NCBI GenBank assembly: GCA_017304685.1 | Contig: JAFKLR010000004.1 | Span: forward strand, 628,297 to 692,296 | Length of the DNA: 64,000 bases | Direction: 5' to 3' | From: Sphingobacteriia bacterium | GTDB taxonomy: Bacteria; Pseudomonadota; Alphaproteobacteria; Rickettsiales; 33-17 | Part shown: piece by piece, positions 11,365 through 20,632 of the stretch | How the letters are laid out: each line of letters opens with the position of its first letter | Position numbering within the stretch: the first letter of the stretch is position 1 | Made by a program: the position numbers and the translations under genes | Notes under the pieces: generated by a model | The model's database searches: none | What the model was told of the DNA's origin: nothing | What the model saw: only the letters and a program-made list of their open reading frames with translations

Positions 11365-11673
11365 TTATCTATCTCCTTTTACGTTTATGGAAATTAGGGA
11401 TTTAGTTATTGTTATTACGTACCTTTTAAGGCAGTCTACTAATTTCTCAAGACTAAACAATACTTTTATCTCCCCTATATATAATTTTAACAGAATTTTA
11501 GGGTTACTTCCATACTCATATAAGCTAGAGCGAATAACTATTTTTGGAATATAAAATTTCTTAAAAAACATATAATTAGATATTGTTAGGAGCTTAACAT
11601 CGATTAGTACCCTATCATGTATTAGATATTTTAAAGGTGAGTTAGTGAACGTTATTTCGTGCATTAACTTCAT
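11365..11673 (-). CDS. Small hypothetical protein upstream of ribH
   Basis: A 102-residue protein starting at 11673 (MKLMHEITFT) with GGAG correctly spaced before the ATG. A longer start at 11694 lacks such a site. The sequence is rich in Lys, Ile, Leu and Tyr and has no signal peptide or clear domain. Its last codons contain the ribH ribosome-binding site and its stop ends one base before the ribH ATG, so the two are probably translationally coupled. The function is unknown. The composition resembles a real protein of this genome, but I cannot exclude a degraded remnant. Confidence 0.5.
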   Translation of the reverse strand: MKLMHEITFTNSPLKYLIHDRVLIDVKLLTISNYMFFKKFYIPKIVIRSSLYEYGSNPKILLKLYIGEIKVLFSLEKLVDCLKRYVITITKSLISINVKGDR

Positions 11674-11868
11674 AATTACTCCAAGAAACAGCAAATTTTA
11701 TAGTTATATATCACAAATAATCCTTATTGGCTAGTAACTAATAAGATTAGTTTTAATAATTTGTAAACTATTGATTTAACTATAGTTGCGTATAAGTTAA
11801 ATAATTAATTTACATAAGGTTAAGATTATGTTAGTATATAACACAATTTTAATAATTATGGGTAAAAG

Positions 11869-13125
11869 ATGAAAAAACATAATTTTGTTTTTACGAATGG
11901 TTATGATGTAAGTGATGGTGTAGAAACGGATGCTTTTAAATTTTCAGGAGATAAACTAGCGAATGATTTAAAAGCCACATTAAATAAATATAAGAATGTT
12001 GATACTTATTTTTTGGGTGATAAAGAAAATGGCATTAAGCCTAATGACCTATACTCATTAATTGAAAAACTTGCCAAAGAGGCAGGAGAAGTGACATTTT
12101 TTCTTTCAGCTCATGGAACGGTTATTGATGGCCATCATTGCATTCAATTAGAAGAAAATTACATTATTAGAACTAAAGCAGTATTGGATTATATAAAAGA
12201 GCAATTCGGAGAAAGGGATTTTAATATAGTAATTTCTTCATGCCATAGCCCACATTTAGCAAAAGATTTAGCGCAAATTTTCCCTAACAAAGGTAACGTG
12301 TTAATACTTGCTTCAGAAGAAGAGGGATTTGCAAATAATGCAGGCGCATATTTTTATAAAGCTAGTTTAATAGATTATTGTAAAACATATAATCTTTCCG
12401 AAAATTTAGATTTTGATTTTAAAAAATCAACGCTTAGCTATATTCATAAGCTTGCTGATACTACAGAACATACTGGCGGGAGTCCTATCGATAATTTTCT
12501 GGTAAAAAATATTTTAGGATCTTTACCGATCATATATGAATCAGGTAAACCTATTCATGATGTTAATAAAGAAGTTAAAGATGCATTATTAGGAAAGATA
12601 AATTTAAAAAATTACCAGGCAGAAGTAGAAAAAATAAAATTAACATTAAAGCATATAGACGATCATTTGGAGCATAATGAATCTGTATATATGAAATCCT
12701 TTCTTTTATCTGAAGAAGATAGAGAGAATCTTCTTAAAAAAGAACTTGAAAGTGCGATAAATTCTTTTAAATATCCAGAAGGGGTAAGAGAGTATCTTGA
12801 AATTGATAAAGCGTTTAATCGTGAAGAATTTACTGTAAAAATAAAGGAAGATTTTGAAGATGACGAAGATTCAGATTTTATTGATAAAGTTATAAACGCA
12901 AATACAAGCATATATAACAAAGAACAATTACAAGAAAAATTTGTTTACGACAATATCGATAAATTTTCCAATTCAGATTATTACTACCACGTTACTAAAT
13001 TTGAATTGCTACAACAACAAAGTATTATATTTACTGAAAACAGAGTAAAAATAGGTGAGTATGTGGCAATGGAAGATTTAGGAATTCCAAATATTTATCA
13101 GGACTATAATCTACAAGTAGCGTAA
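11869..13125 (+). CDS. Predicted clan-CD cysteine protease, paralogue 1
   Basis: 418 residues. The N-terminal 170 residues show the caspase/legumain-like (clan CD) pattern: a hydrophobic strand ending in the catalytic His-Gly (VTFFLSAHGT, His82), then a second strand ending in the catalytic Cys (FNIVISSCHS, Cys125), then another strand (NVLILASEEEG). The remaining 250 residues are acidic and helical and end in EYVAMEDLG...YN-QVA, conserved with the next gene. No signal peptide is present. TTATGTTA lies 43 nt before the start. Cleavage of host or self proteins is inferred. Peptidase families C13, C14 and C25 share the His-Gly/Cys dyad, and I cannot place this protein in one of them. Confidence 0.6.
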   Translation: MKKHNFVFTNGYDVSDGVETDAFKFSGDKLANDLKATLNKYKNVDTYFLGDKENGIKPNDLYSLIEKLAKEAGEVTFFLSAHGTVIDGHHCIQLEENYIIRTKAVLDYIKEQFGERDFNIVISSCHSPHLAKDLAQIFPNKGNVLILASEEEGFANNAGAYFYKASLIDYCKTYNLSENLDFDFKKSTLSYIHKLADTTEHTGGSPIDNFLVKNILGSLPIIYESGKPIHDVNKEVKDALLGKINLKNYQAEVEKIKLTLKHIDDHLEHNESVYMKSFLLSEEDRENLLKKELESAINSFKYPEGVREYLEIDKAFNREEFTVKIKEDFEDDEDSDFIDKVINANTSIYNKEQLQEKFVYDNIDKFSNSDYYYHVTKFELLQQQSIIFTENRVKIGEYVAMEDLGIPNIYQDYNLQVA

Positions 13126-13228
13126 TTTTTTATAGTGAATAAATTTTATTCGCTTAATCTGGATTATTTGACAAAAGTTAAAGCTTAGTTAAATTATAAC
13201 ATAAAATTAATATTTAATAGGTTTAGGT

Positions 13229-14539
13229 ATGAAAAAACATACATTTCTTTTTTTTAATGGTTATGACATAGAAGATAGTGCAGATATTTATGGACTTGAA
13301 GCAAGGATTTCTTCAACTGAACTAAATAATAAGTTAAAAGAAAATATTAGTAACTACTCAAATGTAAGTGCTTATTTCCTTGGAAATGAAAGTAAGGGTT
13401 TTACTTTTAGTCAAATGCTGAAGTTCTTAAGAGTAGTTAAAGGTCAGCAAAGTGACTTTACAATTTTTGTTTCGGCACATGGTAGCGTTACAAACGATAA
13501 GCATAGTGTACAAACAAGTGAAAAAGAATCTTTATCTTCTAGTGCTCTGTTAAAAATACTTCATGAGGCCTTTACAGGATACAACTATAATATAGTGCTT
13601 TCATCATGCTACAGTCATATTTTAACAAAAGAATTATCTAATCTTACTTCACCTTTTAAAGGGAATGTTATTATTCTTTCATCGGAAGAAGAGAATGAAG
13701 CTACAGATTTTGGTGCATATTTTTATAAATTAGCATTAATAGATTATTTACAAAGCGGTTTACCTAAAATGCTAGAAGAAAAATCAGATGACACAGGAAG
13801 CCCTACCAAAGATTTAGTAGAGTTTGAATTTGATTTTAATAAATCTGTTTTAGAGTACATTCGTAAGCTTGGAATGAATGAATCGCTATATGAAAATAAT
13901 GAAAATTTAGATTATTTAGTTAAAAAAGCGTTTGGATCTTTGCCTATAATATATTCATCAAATAATTCAGAAATCCACGACTTAAACAAAGAAGTAAAAG
14001 ATATATTTTTAGGTGATAAAGAAATTGATCCTATAACTCAACCAGAGGCTTATAAGGCAAGGCAATCGATTGAAAAAATAGAAAGCATTATTGAGGAAAG
14101 ACAAGCTCATAATAAAAAAGATGGTGAGTTACCTCTTAACGAAAAGGAAGAAATTTTTAAAAAACAATTAGAAGGTACTATAACTTCATTTGAATATCCT
14201 GAAGTCTACAAAACTTTATTGAAACCTAATCTCAGTCTTAATCGAGAGGAATTTACTAAAGATTTTAAAGAAAATTATGAAGATGAAGAACCTGACTTAT
14301 TTGAAAATATGCAAGTAAATATGAGATTAGATAAAAAATCAGAAGATAGTGAAAATGAACTGTATCATAAAATTGATAATTTATCAGATGCAGATTATTA
14401 CCGTGAGGTTGAACTTTACAATCTCTTAATACAAAGGGAGATTATATTTAATGAGAATAAATTTACAGTTGCTGAATACGTAGCAATGGAAGATTTAGGT
14501 CTTCAAGAAATTCATCAAAATTATAATCAAGTAGCATAA
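13229..14539 (+). CDS. Predicted clan-CD cysteine protease, paralogue 2
   Basis: 436 residues, a clear tandem paralogue of the preceding gene over its length. It shares the start MKKH-F-F-NGYD and the His-Gly strand FTIFVSAHGS (His84). It also shares the Cys strand YNIVLSSCYS (Cys127), GAYFYK-LIDY, GSLPIIY and the C-terminal EYVAMEDLG. Both dyad residues are retained in both copies, which argues that the dyad is functional. Insertions distinguish it around residues 182-200 and 265-300. There is a 103-nt gap between the two genes. The gene ends one base before the convergent mscS-like gene. The conserved C-terminus could be a secretion signal (inference). Confidence 0.6.
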   Translation: MKKHTFLFFNGYDIEDSADIYGLEARISSTELNNKLKENISNYSNVSAYFLGNESKGFTFSQMLKFLRVVKGQQSDFTIFVSAHGSVTNDKHSVQTSEKESLSSSALLKILHEAFTGYNYNIVLSSCYSHILTKELSNLTSPFKGNVIILSSEEENEATDFGAYFYKLALIDYLQSGLPKMLEEKSDDTGSPTKDLVEFEFDFNKSVLEYIRKLGMNESLYENNENLDYLVKKAFGSLPIIYSSNNSEIHDLNKEVKDIFLGDKEIDPITQPEAYKARQSIEKIESIIEERQAHNKKDGELPLNEKEEIFKKQLEGTITSFEYPEVYKTLLKPNLSLNREEFTKDFKENYEDEEPDLFENMQVNMRLDKKSEDSENELYHKIDNLSDADYYREVELYNLLIQREIIFNENKFTVAEYVAMEDLGLQEIHQNYNQVA

Positions 14540-14540
14540 A

Positions 14541-15497
14541 CTAGCTTGATGATGTAGGGAATCCATAGTTATAATATGGGTTTCCTAAATTTAAGTTATT
14601 TTCTTTTATAGCTCTATAAAAGTCATAATGGATCTGACTTACAATAGCGCTTCTTGACATTGGTCCTGTAATATTTACCCAAAACTGAGCTTTATATGTA
14701 AGAACGCCATCATTTAATGATGATAAAAATACTTGAGGAAGAGGTGTTTTTAAAATATTTTGGTTAGCGTATATTATATCAAATAATAAATCTTCAACTT
14801 TTTTAGGGTCGTTATCGTTTGGTAAGCGAAACTCCATAGCATGCCTTACCTTTCCTTCTTCTGTTAATGTAAGATTGACAATAGTTTCCTGTAGTAAATC
14901 ACTATTTGGTACAATAATATCTATATTATCGCCAGTTAGAACATGAGTACATCTAGCTCCAATATTTACTACTGTTCCTATTATTGAAACTGGTTTTTGC
15001 AATTCAATTATGTCGCCAATTCTAATTGGCTGTTCAATCATTATTATAAGACCGCTAATGAAATTTTCTAAGACTTGCTTAGAACCAAAACCAAGACCAA
15101 TTGCAAGTGCGCCTCCAACAAATGTAAAGGCTTTTAGAGGAACATTTGCTATATCCAGTACTAAAAAAGATATTATGAGAATAAATATATAATAACTAAT
15201 TTTTTCAATGACTTGTGCTACGTTCCTTTCAATATGAAGCATTCTTACAAAACGTTTTCTTACAAGTCGGCTTAGTGACTCCGCAACTCTAATACCAAAA
15301 AATAACAGTGCAGTTGCAATGATTATATTTGATAAAGAAATTGTTTGATTATCGGAGACATTTATTAATGGATAATGCCAGATACGATCAAGAATTCTTA
15401 CAGTATAAGCAATTATTTCACTTAAAGTTAAATTGTCCGGTAGATTAAATAAAACATCATGTAATGTTTGATTGTTTTCTAAAACTTTCTTTACCAT
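14541..15497 (-). CDS. MscS-family mechanosensitive channel
   Basis: 318 residues. Three membrane segments lie at roughly 45-75, 90-115 and 118-150. The last is the pore-lining helix with the family pattern GGALAIGLGFGSKQVLENF, followed by SGLIIMIEQPIRIGD, the start of the cytoplasmic beta domain (IGTVVNIGARCT, IIVPNSDLLQ). This is a small-conductance channel that releases solutes on hypo-osmotic shock at the inner membrane. It is closest to the short MscS/YbiO-like group. Sixteen bases separate it from hemF upstream, so the two may be cotranscribed. Confidence 0.92.
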   Translation of the reverse strand: MVKKVLENNQTLHDVLFNLPDNLTLSEIIAYTVRILDRIWHYPLINVSDNQTISLSNIIIATALLFFGIRVAESLSRLVRKRFVRMLHIERNVAQVIEKISYYIFILIISFLVLDIANVPLKAFTFVGGALAIGLGFGSKQVLENFISGLIIMIEQPIRIGDIIELQKPVSIIGTVVNIGARCTHVLTGDNIDIIVPNSDLLQETIVNLTLTEEGKVRHAMEFRLPNDNDPKKVEDLLFDIIYANQNILKTPLPQVFLSSLNDGVLTYKAQFWVNITGPMSRSAIVSQIHYDFYRAIKENNLNLGNPYYNYGFPTSSS

Positions 15498-15513
15498 TAA
15501 TCCTCACCTATTA

Positions 15514-16371
15514 CTAATCCCAGTGCGCTTCTGGTGGAAGCGACATTAAAATTGCTTCTGTATTACCACCTGTCATCAACCCAAATTTTGTTCCCCGATC
15601 ATAAATTAAATTAAACTCAACGTAACGGCCGCGTTTAATTAATTGTTTCTTCTTTTCTTCAGAACCATAAGGATCAAACATATGTTTTTTAACAATTTTA
15701 GGATAAATTTCTTTAAACCCAATTGCAACTTCTTTAGTAAAATTAAAATCATTTTCAAAATTACCTGTGTTTAAATAGTCATAAAATATTCCACCTATTC
15801 CTCTTGGTTCATTGCGGTTTGGGAGAAAAAAATATTCGTCACATTGTTTTTTAAAATTAGGATAATAATCGGGGTTATATTTGTCGCATACTTCCTTAAA
15901 AGTAGCGTGAAAATTATTTTTATCTTCTACATCTATAAAAATAGGGGTTAAATCAGCTCCCCCACCAAACCAAGTTTTAGTAGTGCTAATATATCGTGTA
16001 TTCATATGCACAATAGGAATCATTGGAGATTTAGGGTGAATAACTAAAGATACGCCGGTTGCAAAAAATTTTGGATTAATTTCTGCTCCTGGTATTTGTT
16101 TCCTAAATTCTGGCGAGAATTCTCCCCATACTGCCGATACATTTACCCCGCCTTTTTCAAAGAGGTTACCCTTTATAATTGATATTTCACCACCACCACC
16201 TTCATTACGTTCCCAAGGCTTAACTTGAAATTTACCTGGTATAAGATTGTTAGCTACTGAGAATTCTTCCTCTAATTTCTCAAGAGATTCTCTTATTTCA
16301 TTTCTAATATTTACAAACCATTCGTAAGTAATTGTTTGTTGTGTATCTAATTCGATTGAAGATGTTATCAT
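15514..16371 (-). CDS. hemF: Oxygen-dependent coproporphyrinogen III oxidase
   Basis: 285 residues, normal for HemF, which oxidatively decarboxylates coproporphyrinogen III to protoporphyrinogen IX in haem synthesis. Diagnostic segments are GGGGEISII, NMNTRYI-type (VHMNTRYI), WFGGGADLTPIF, EPRGIGGIFYD, RGRYVEFNLIYDRGTKFGL and the C-terminal GGNTEAILMSLPP. The His and Arg residues of the active site lie in these blocks. Retention of haem synthesis is usual in Rickettsiales. No anaerobic hemN is visible in this window. Confidence 0.96.
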   Translation of the reverse strand: MITSSIELDTQQTITYEWFVNIRNEIRESLEKLEEEFSVANNLIPGKFQVKPWERNEGGGGEISIIKGNLFEKGGVNVSAVWGEFSPEFRKQIPGAEINPKFFATGVSLVIHPKSPMIPIVHMNTRYISTTKTWFGGGADLTPIFIDVEDKNNFHATFKEVCDKYNPDYYPNFKKQCDEYFFLPNRNEPRGIGGIFYDYLNTGNFENDFNFTKEVAIGFKEIYPKIVKKHMFDPYGSEEKKKQLIKRGRYVEFNLIYDRGTKFGLMTGGNTEAILMSLPPEAHWD

Positions 16372-16545
16372 TGTAATATGGGTTTTTATGTTATTAATTA
16401 GATAAGTTTAAAGCTACATATTAATTTTGTCTAAACATTAGATCGTTCATTAATTATTTGCAATATTTTTTACCCTTAAAAATAAAAACCTTTGAATTTA
16501 TTTTATAAAGATGTAAGGTTCATTTAAGCTATAATAAAAACAAAA

Positions 16546-17379
16546 ATGTTTATGGAAACAAGGCTAGTTGCGCCTGCGAAAATTAATTTAAGCTTAAATA
16601 TAACTGGTAAGCGTAAAAATGGTTATCACGAGCTTCATTCAATAGTTGTATTTGGTGTTGTAAGTGATGAAATTATTATTCTACCTTCTAATAAAAATGA
16701 ACTTAAAGTTGAAGGTCAATTTGCTTATCAAATTTCAGATGAAAATATAATTACAAAATGTTTAAACTTAGCTAAAAAAAAAGGTGCAGAAATTACCCCC
16801 TATAACATTACTCTAAAGAAAAATATTCCAGTTGGTGCAGGTTTAGGAGGCGGAACTGCTGATGCTGGGGCTATTTTAAGATATATAAGCAGTGCTTATA
16901 AACAAATATTTTCTCATGAAGAAATGGCATCAATTGGGGCAGATGTGCCAATGTGTTTTACTAATTCTCCTCTTATAGCTGAAGGAATAGGAGAGAAAAT
17001 AACGCCTATTCAATTAGGTTTTAAATTATATATAATGCTTATAAATCCAGGAATATATATTTCTACGCAGAAAATGTATGATTTAATTAAGGATTTTAAT
17101 AAAATAGAAACGAAAATGGATATTGATAACCTTGAGATGTTAGTAAATTATCTAAAGGTCTATGGAAACGATTTTTTAAATATTGATAATTCAAATATTA
17201 AGGAAATAAAAAGAATAATTAAAGATATTGAAGCTCTTCCTGGTTGTGTCTATGCCAGTATGACAGGAAGTGGTTCAACTTGCTTTGGGATTTTTAAAAA
17301 TTTAGAAGATTTAGAAAACTCTTACTTGCAATTTACGAAAAACTTTCCACAATACTGGTGTAAAAAAGGAGTGATTTAG
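16546..17379 (+). CDS. ispE: 4-diphosphocytidyl-2-C-methyl-D-erythritol kinase
   Basis: 277 residues of a GHMP-family kinase. The substrate-binding start is APAKINLSLNI, the ATP loop PVGAGLGGGTADAGAIL (about 93-109), and the C-terminal motif MTGSGSTCFGIF. It phosphorylates CDP-methylerythritol in the MEP isoprenoid pathway; ispG of the same pathway is at 55389. Two ATGs (16546 and 16552) lie close together with no clear Shine-Dalgarno site, so the start is uncertain by two codons. The MEP pathway is absent from Rickettsia but present in other Rickettsiales families. Confidence 0.94.
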   Translation: MFMETRLVAPAKINLSLNITGKRKNGYHELHSIVVFGVVSDEIIILPSNKNELKVEGQFAYQISDENIITKCLNLAKKKGAEITPYNITLKKNIPVGAGLGGGTADAGAILRYISSAYKQIFSHEEMASIGADVPMCFTNSPLIAEGIGEKITPIQLGFKLYIMLINPGIYISTQKMYDLIKDFNKIETKMDIDNLEMLVNYLKVYGNDFLNIDNSNIKEIKRIIKDIEALPGCVYASMTGSGSTCFGIFKNLEDLENSYLQFTKNFPQYWCKKGVI

Positions 17380-17439
17380 ACTTTATTAATCACCAGAAGT
17401 TATGTTAAACTAATTTTAAGTCATTTTAAGGAGATTTAT

Positions 17440-18042
17440 ATGGCAGTTTTAGTAGGTAAACCAGCGCCTGATTTCACAGCGAAAGCGGTTATGCCAAATA
17501 ACGAAATTCACGATAATTTTAACTTACATTCATATTTAAACGGTAGAATGGGAATTTTATTCTTCTATCCGCTTGATTTTACCTTTGTATGTCCATCGGA
17601 AATTATTGCTTTTAATAACCGTCTTGGCGAATTTACATCTCGTAGAGCTGCGGTTGTTGGAATAAGTATTGATTCTCACTTCTCTCATTTAGCGTGGAAA
17701 AAGACACCAGTTAATAAAGGTGGTATTGGTGATGTTCAATTCCCTCTCGTTGCTGACTTAAAAAAACAAATTGCAAGAGATTATGATGTTCTTATTAATG
17801 AAGAAGTAGCTCTTCGTGGTACTTTTTTAATTGATAAAAAAGGTATTGTTAGACATCAATTAATTAATGATCTTCCGCTTGGAAGAAATATTGAAGAAGC
17901 AATTCGTATGATTGATGCTTTAACATTCTTTGAAGAACATGGTGAAGTTTGCCCAGCTGGTTGGAATAAAGGTGCTGAAGGTATGAAGGCAACACCGGAA
18001 GGTGTGGCTGATTTCTTAGCTAGTAACGCAGAGAAACTTTAG
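17440..18042 (+). CDS. 2-Cys peroxiredoxin (AhpC/Prx1 type)
   Basis: 200 residues. The peroxidatic Cys lies in FTFVCPSEI (about residue 51) and the resolving Cys in GEVCPAGW (about 169), which defines a typical 2-Cys enzyme reducing H2O2, organic peroxides and peroxynitrite in the cytoplasm. Both active-site neighbours (Pro and Thr before the Cys, the distal Arg) appear present. AAGGAG precedes the ATG with good spacing. A bidirectional terminator follows. Thioredoxin reductase at 18971 could supply electrons through a thioredoxin not seen here. Confidence 0.95.
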   Translation: MAVLVGKPAPDFTAKAVMPNNEIHDNFNLHSYLNGRMGILFFYPLDFTFVCPSEIIAFNNRLGEFTSRRAAVVGISIDSHFSHLAWKKTPVNKGGIGDVQFPLVADLKKQIARDYDVLINEEVALRGTFLIDKKGIVRHQLINDLPLGRNIEEAIRMIDALTFFEEHGEVCPAGWNKGAEGMKATPEGVADFLASNAEKL

Positions 18043-18050
18043 TTTAGTAA

Positions 18051-18076
18051 AAAAGGCCCTGAAGAAGGGCCTTTTT
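18051..18076. terminator. Bidirectional rho-independent terminator
   Basis: AAAAGGCCC (18051-18059), a 7-nt loop and GGGCCTTTTT (18067-18076) form a GC-rich stem with U-tracts on both strands. It serves the peroxiredoxin gene on the plus strand and the membrane-protein gene ending at 18080 on the minus strand. Confidence 0.92.
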
Positions 18077-18079
18077 ATA

Positions 18080-18808
18080 TTAAAACCTTACAAGATTTGT
18101 TAAAGCTTTTGTAGTTTCATCAATTCCTTTACGTATTTTATCACTATTAGTAAATTGCTTAACTGCTAATGTACCTACAACAGTACCTATAGCAAGTCTA
18201 ACTGGGTTAACTCTTTTTCCGACAAGATAAAATGTATATGCAGGCAATAACGAACCAATAAAAGAAATTAAGCTTAAAGCTTTTTCTGTTTTTGATGGAA
18301 GCTCAATTCTTGTTTCAGCTTTTGAAGGATCTGTATGAATAGCTTTGTTGTAATCTTTAAATAAAGAAATATTAAAAGGTACTGGAGCAGTATGTTTATT
18401 GTTACTAAGTAAATCACTGGTTACTTGAAATATAGAAGTAGCTGTTAAATTGAAAAATCTATATTCAGGAAAAGCGTAAAGTAATGATAAAGAAAGTAAA
18501 CCTACAGTTACATTTAAAAAACCTGAGTTTAATAAATTGTAAATACTACCCACACCAGGAATTAAAGCAAAAGATTTAGCAAGATTTATGCCTGCAGCAT
18601 CAATTAATTGAGTTTTATCTTCATCCTTTTTAATACTAGTGTTGTGTTTTTCATAAAGCATATTTTTTAGCGTTACTGCTGTTGATAAAAATGCAGCAAA
18701 TGCAAGTAAATATCGGCTAACTGAAAAAAGATTAGCATAAGAAACTTTATCAAGATTTCTATTGATAAATCTTTCATAATTGTTGACGTATGATAATAAT
18801 ATTCTCAT
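18080..18808 (-). CDS. Hypothetical membrane protein
   Basis: 242 residues, not recognised. Predicted membrane segments lie at about 30-48, 72-115 (probably two, around a Gly/Pro-rich turn: ALIPGVGSIYNLLNSG), 178-198 and 203-220. Polar regions lie between and the ends are basic. It could have four or five helices. GGAG is well placed before the ATG at 18808. It is transcribed alone between two terminator/promoter regions and is not in an obvious pathway context. Confidence 0.7.
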   Translation of the reverse strand: MRILLSYVNNYERFINRNLDKVSYANLFSVSRYLLAFAAFLSTAVTLKNMLYEKHNTSIKKDEDKTQLIDAAGINLAKSFALIPGVGSIYNLLNSGFLNVTVGLLSLSLLYAFPEYRFFNLTATSIFQVTSDLLSNNKHTAPVPFNISLFKDYNKAIHTDPSKAETRIELPSKTEKALSLISFIGSLLPAYTFYLVGKRVNPVRLAIGTVVGTLAVKQFTNSDKIRKGIDETTKALTNLVRF

Positions 18809-18970
18809 ATAAACTCCATAAAAATTAAGTCTTTACTATTAACATAAATTTACCTTAAGTCAATAAAGTTAACTTATTGTTAATAATAATAAACCAATAA
18901 TTTCTTAATATAACAATTGTTTTTAAAGCTTATTTCTTATATAAATATTCCATAAATATTTGAGGGAAAT

Positions 18971-19915
18971 ATGAGCCAACATCACAAAACTAAAGTTCTT
19001 ATAATCGGATCAGGACCTGCTGGTTATTCAGCGGCAATTTATGCAGCTAGAGCAAATTTAAAACCAATTTTAGTAAAAGGTATGCAGCCGGGTGGGCAGT
19101 TGACTATTACAACTGATGTAGAAAATTATCCTGGATTTGCTGATGTTATTCAAGGTCCATGGCTTATGGAACAAATGGAAAAACAAGCAATTCATGTAGG
19201 AGCAACTCTTGTAGAAGATCATATTAAATCAGTAGATTTTAGTAAACGTCCTTTTATCTGCTTAAGTGAATTTGGTTATACGTATGAGGCTGAAACAGTA
19301 ATTATATGTACAGGTGCTCAAGCTAAATGGTTAGGTCTTGAAAGCGAAAGTTATTTTCAAGGTTTTGGTGTGTCCGGCTGTGCTACTTGTGATGGGTTCT
19401 TTTTTAAAGGTAAAGAAGTGTTAGTTGTAGGCGGTGGTAATACTGCAGTAGAAGAGGCTTTATATCTAACTAATTTCGCAAGTAAAGTTACCTTAATTCA
19501 CCGACGTGATAGTTTAAGAGCTGAAAAAATATTACAAGATAGAATGTTTAATCATCCAAAAGTAGAAGTAATTTGGGATAATGTAATTGAGGAAATAGTA
19601 GGCACACATGAGCCTAAATCAGTTACAGGCGCTAAGATTAAAAATATAAAAAATAATCAAATAACAGATATTAAAGCTGATGGAATTTTTATCGCAATAG
19701 GACATAAACCAAGTACAAATATGTTCTCTAACCAAGTTAATATGGATTCTGAAGGTTATATTATTACGAAACCAGGAACTGCTTCTACAAATATAGAAGG
19801 TGTTTTTGCAGCAGGCGATGTGCAAGATAAAACATATCGTCAGGCGATTACTGCCGCAGGGACAGGTTGTATGGCAGCGCTTGAAGCGATCCGTTTTTTA
19901 GAATTGAGTCACTAA
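18971..19915 (+). CDS. trxB: Thioredoxin-disulfide reductase
   Basis: 314 residues, the length of bacterial low-molecular-weight TrxB. The N-terminal FAD-binding loop is GSGPAGYSAAIYAARA, the redox dithiol is CATCDG (about 136-141), the NADPH-binding loop is VVGGGNTAVEEALYL followed by HRRD, and the C-terminal FAD motif is GVFAAGDVQDKTYRQ. It transfers electrons from NADPH to thioredoxin and so supports the neighbouring peroxiredoxin. GAGGGAA lies upstream of the ATG. Confidence 0.96.
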   Translation: MSQHHKTKVLIIGSGPAGYSAAIYAARANLKPILVKGMQPGGQLTITTDVENYPGFADVIQGPWLMEQMEKQAIHVGATLVEDHIKSVDFSKRPFICLSEFGYTYEAETVIICTGAQAKWLGLESESYFQGFGVSGCATCDGFFFKGKEVLVVGGGNTAVEEALYLTNFASKVTLIHRRDSLRAEKILQDRMFNHPKVEVIWDNVIEEIVGTHEPKSVTGAKIKNIKNNQITDIKADGIFIAIGHKPSTNMFSNQVNMDSEGYIITKPGTASTNIEGVFAAGDVQDKTYRQAITAAGTGCMAALEAIRFLELSH

Positions 19916-20037
19916 AAACAAATTTTTAAATCTTATAATTGACACTGATTTATTTATAAAATATTTTCAAGCTTAATTTGAATTAACTTAATAAAAACTT
20001 TTTGTTAAATATAAGCAATTGATATTTTGGAAATATA

Positions 20038-20631
20038 ATGAATAATGCTCAAATACTAAAAGAATTTGAAGATGCAGAAGCTATTTTAAAAGGACACTTT
20101 ATTCTTTCTTCAGGATTAAGAAGTGATACTTATTTACAATGTGCACGCGTTCTTATGAACCCTAATAGAGCTGAAAGGCTTTGTAAGGCATTAGCTGAAA
20201 AAATAAAATCTCAATTGTCTAATTTAACTATTGATATGGTAGTTTCACCTGCAATGGGTGGAGTAGTTGTTGGATTTGAATTGGCAAGGCAGTTAAATGT
20301 AGAGTCGCTTTTTTGTGAAAGAGTAGATGGAGTGTTTAATTTACGCAGAGGTTTTAATATACCAAAAGGAGCAAAAATTTTAGTAGTAGAAGATGTAGTT
20401 ACTACTGGTAAATCTTCAATTGAAACATTTGAATGCATAAAGCAAAATGGTGGAGAAGTTGTAGCAGAAGCTTGTTTAATTGATAGAAGTAATGGTAAGG
20501 CAAATCTAGGTGTACCTTTAATCTCTTTAATGCAGCTTGAGGTGGCGACTTACGATCCAAATAATTTGCCAGAACATCTTAAAAATATTCCAGCTATTAA
20601 ACCAGGAAGTAGGCCAACTCCAGCTATATAA
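20038..20631 (+). CDS. pyrE: Orotate phosphoribosyltransferase
   Basis: 197 residues, slightly shorter than the E. coli enzyme but within family range. FILSSGLRSDTYLQC is the N-terminal orotate-binding block, VSPAMGGVVVGFELARQL a core strand, CERVDGVFNLRRGF the flexible lid, and LVVEDVVTTGKSS the PRPP-binding loop. It converts orotate and PRPP to OMP in pyrimidine synthesis, a pathway lost in Rickettsia but kept in some other Rickettsiales. It ends one base before the convergent HAD gene; no terminator separates them. Confidence 0.94.
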   Translation: MNNAQILKEFEDAEAILKGHFILSSGLRSDTYLQCARVLMNPNRAERLCKALAEKIKSQLSNLTIDMVVSPAMGGVVVGFELARQLNVESLFCERVDGVFNLRRGFNIPKGAKILVVEDVVTTGKSSIETFECIKQNGGEVVAEACLIDRSNGKANLGVPLISLMQLEVATYDPNNLPEHLKNIPAIKPGSRPTPAI

Positions 20632-20632
20632 A

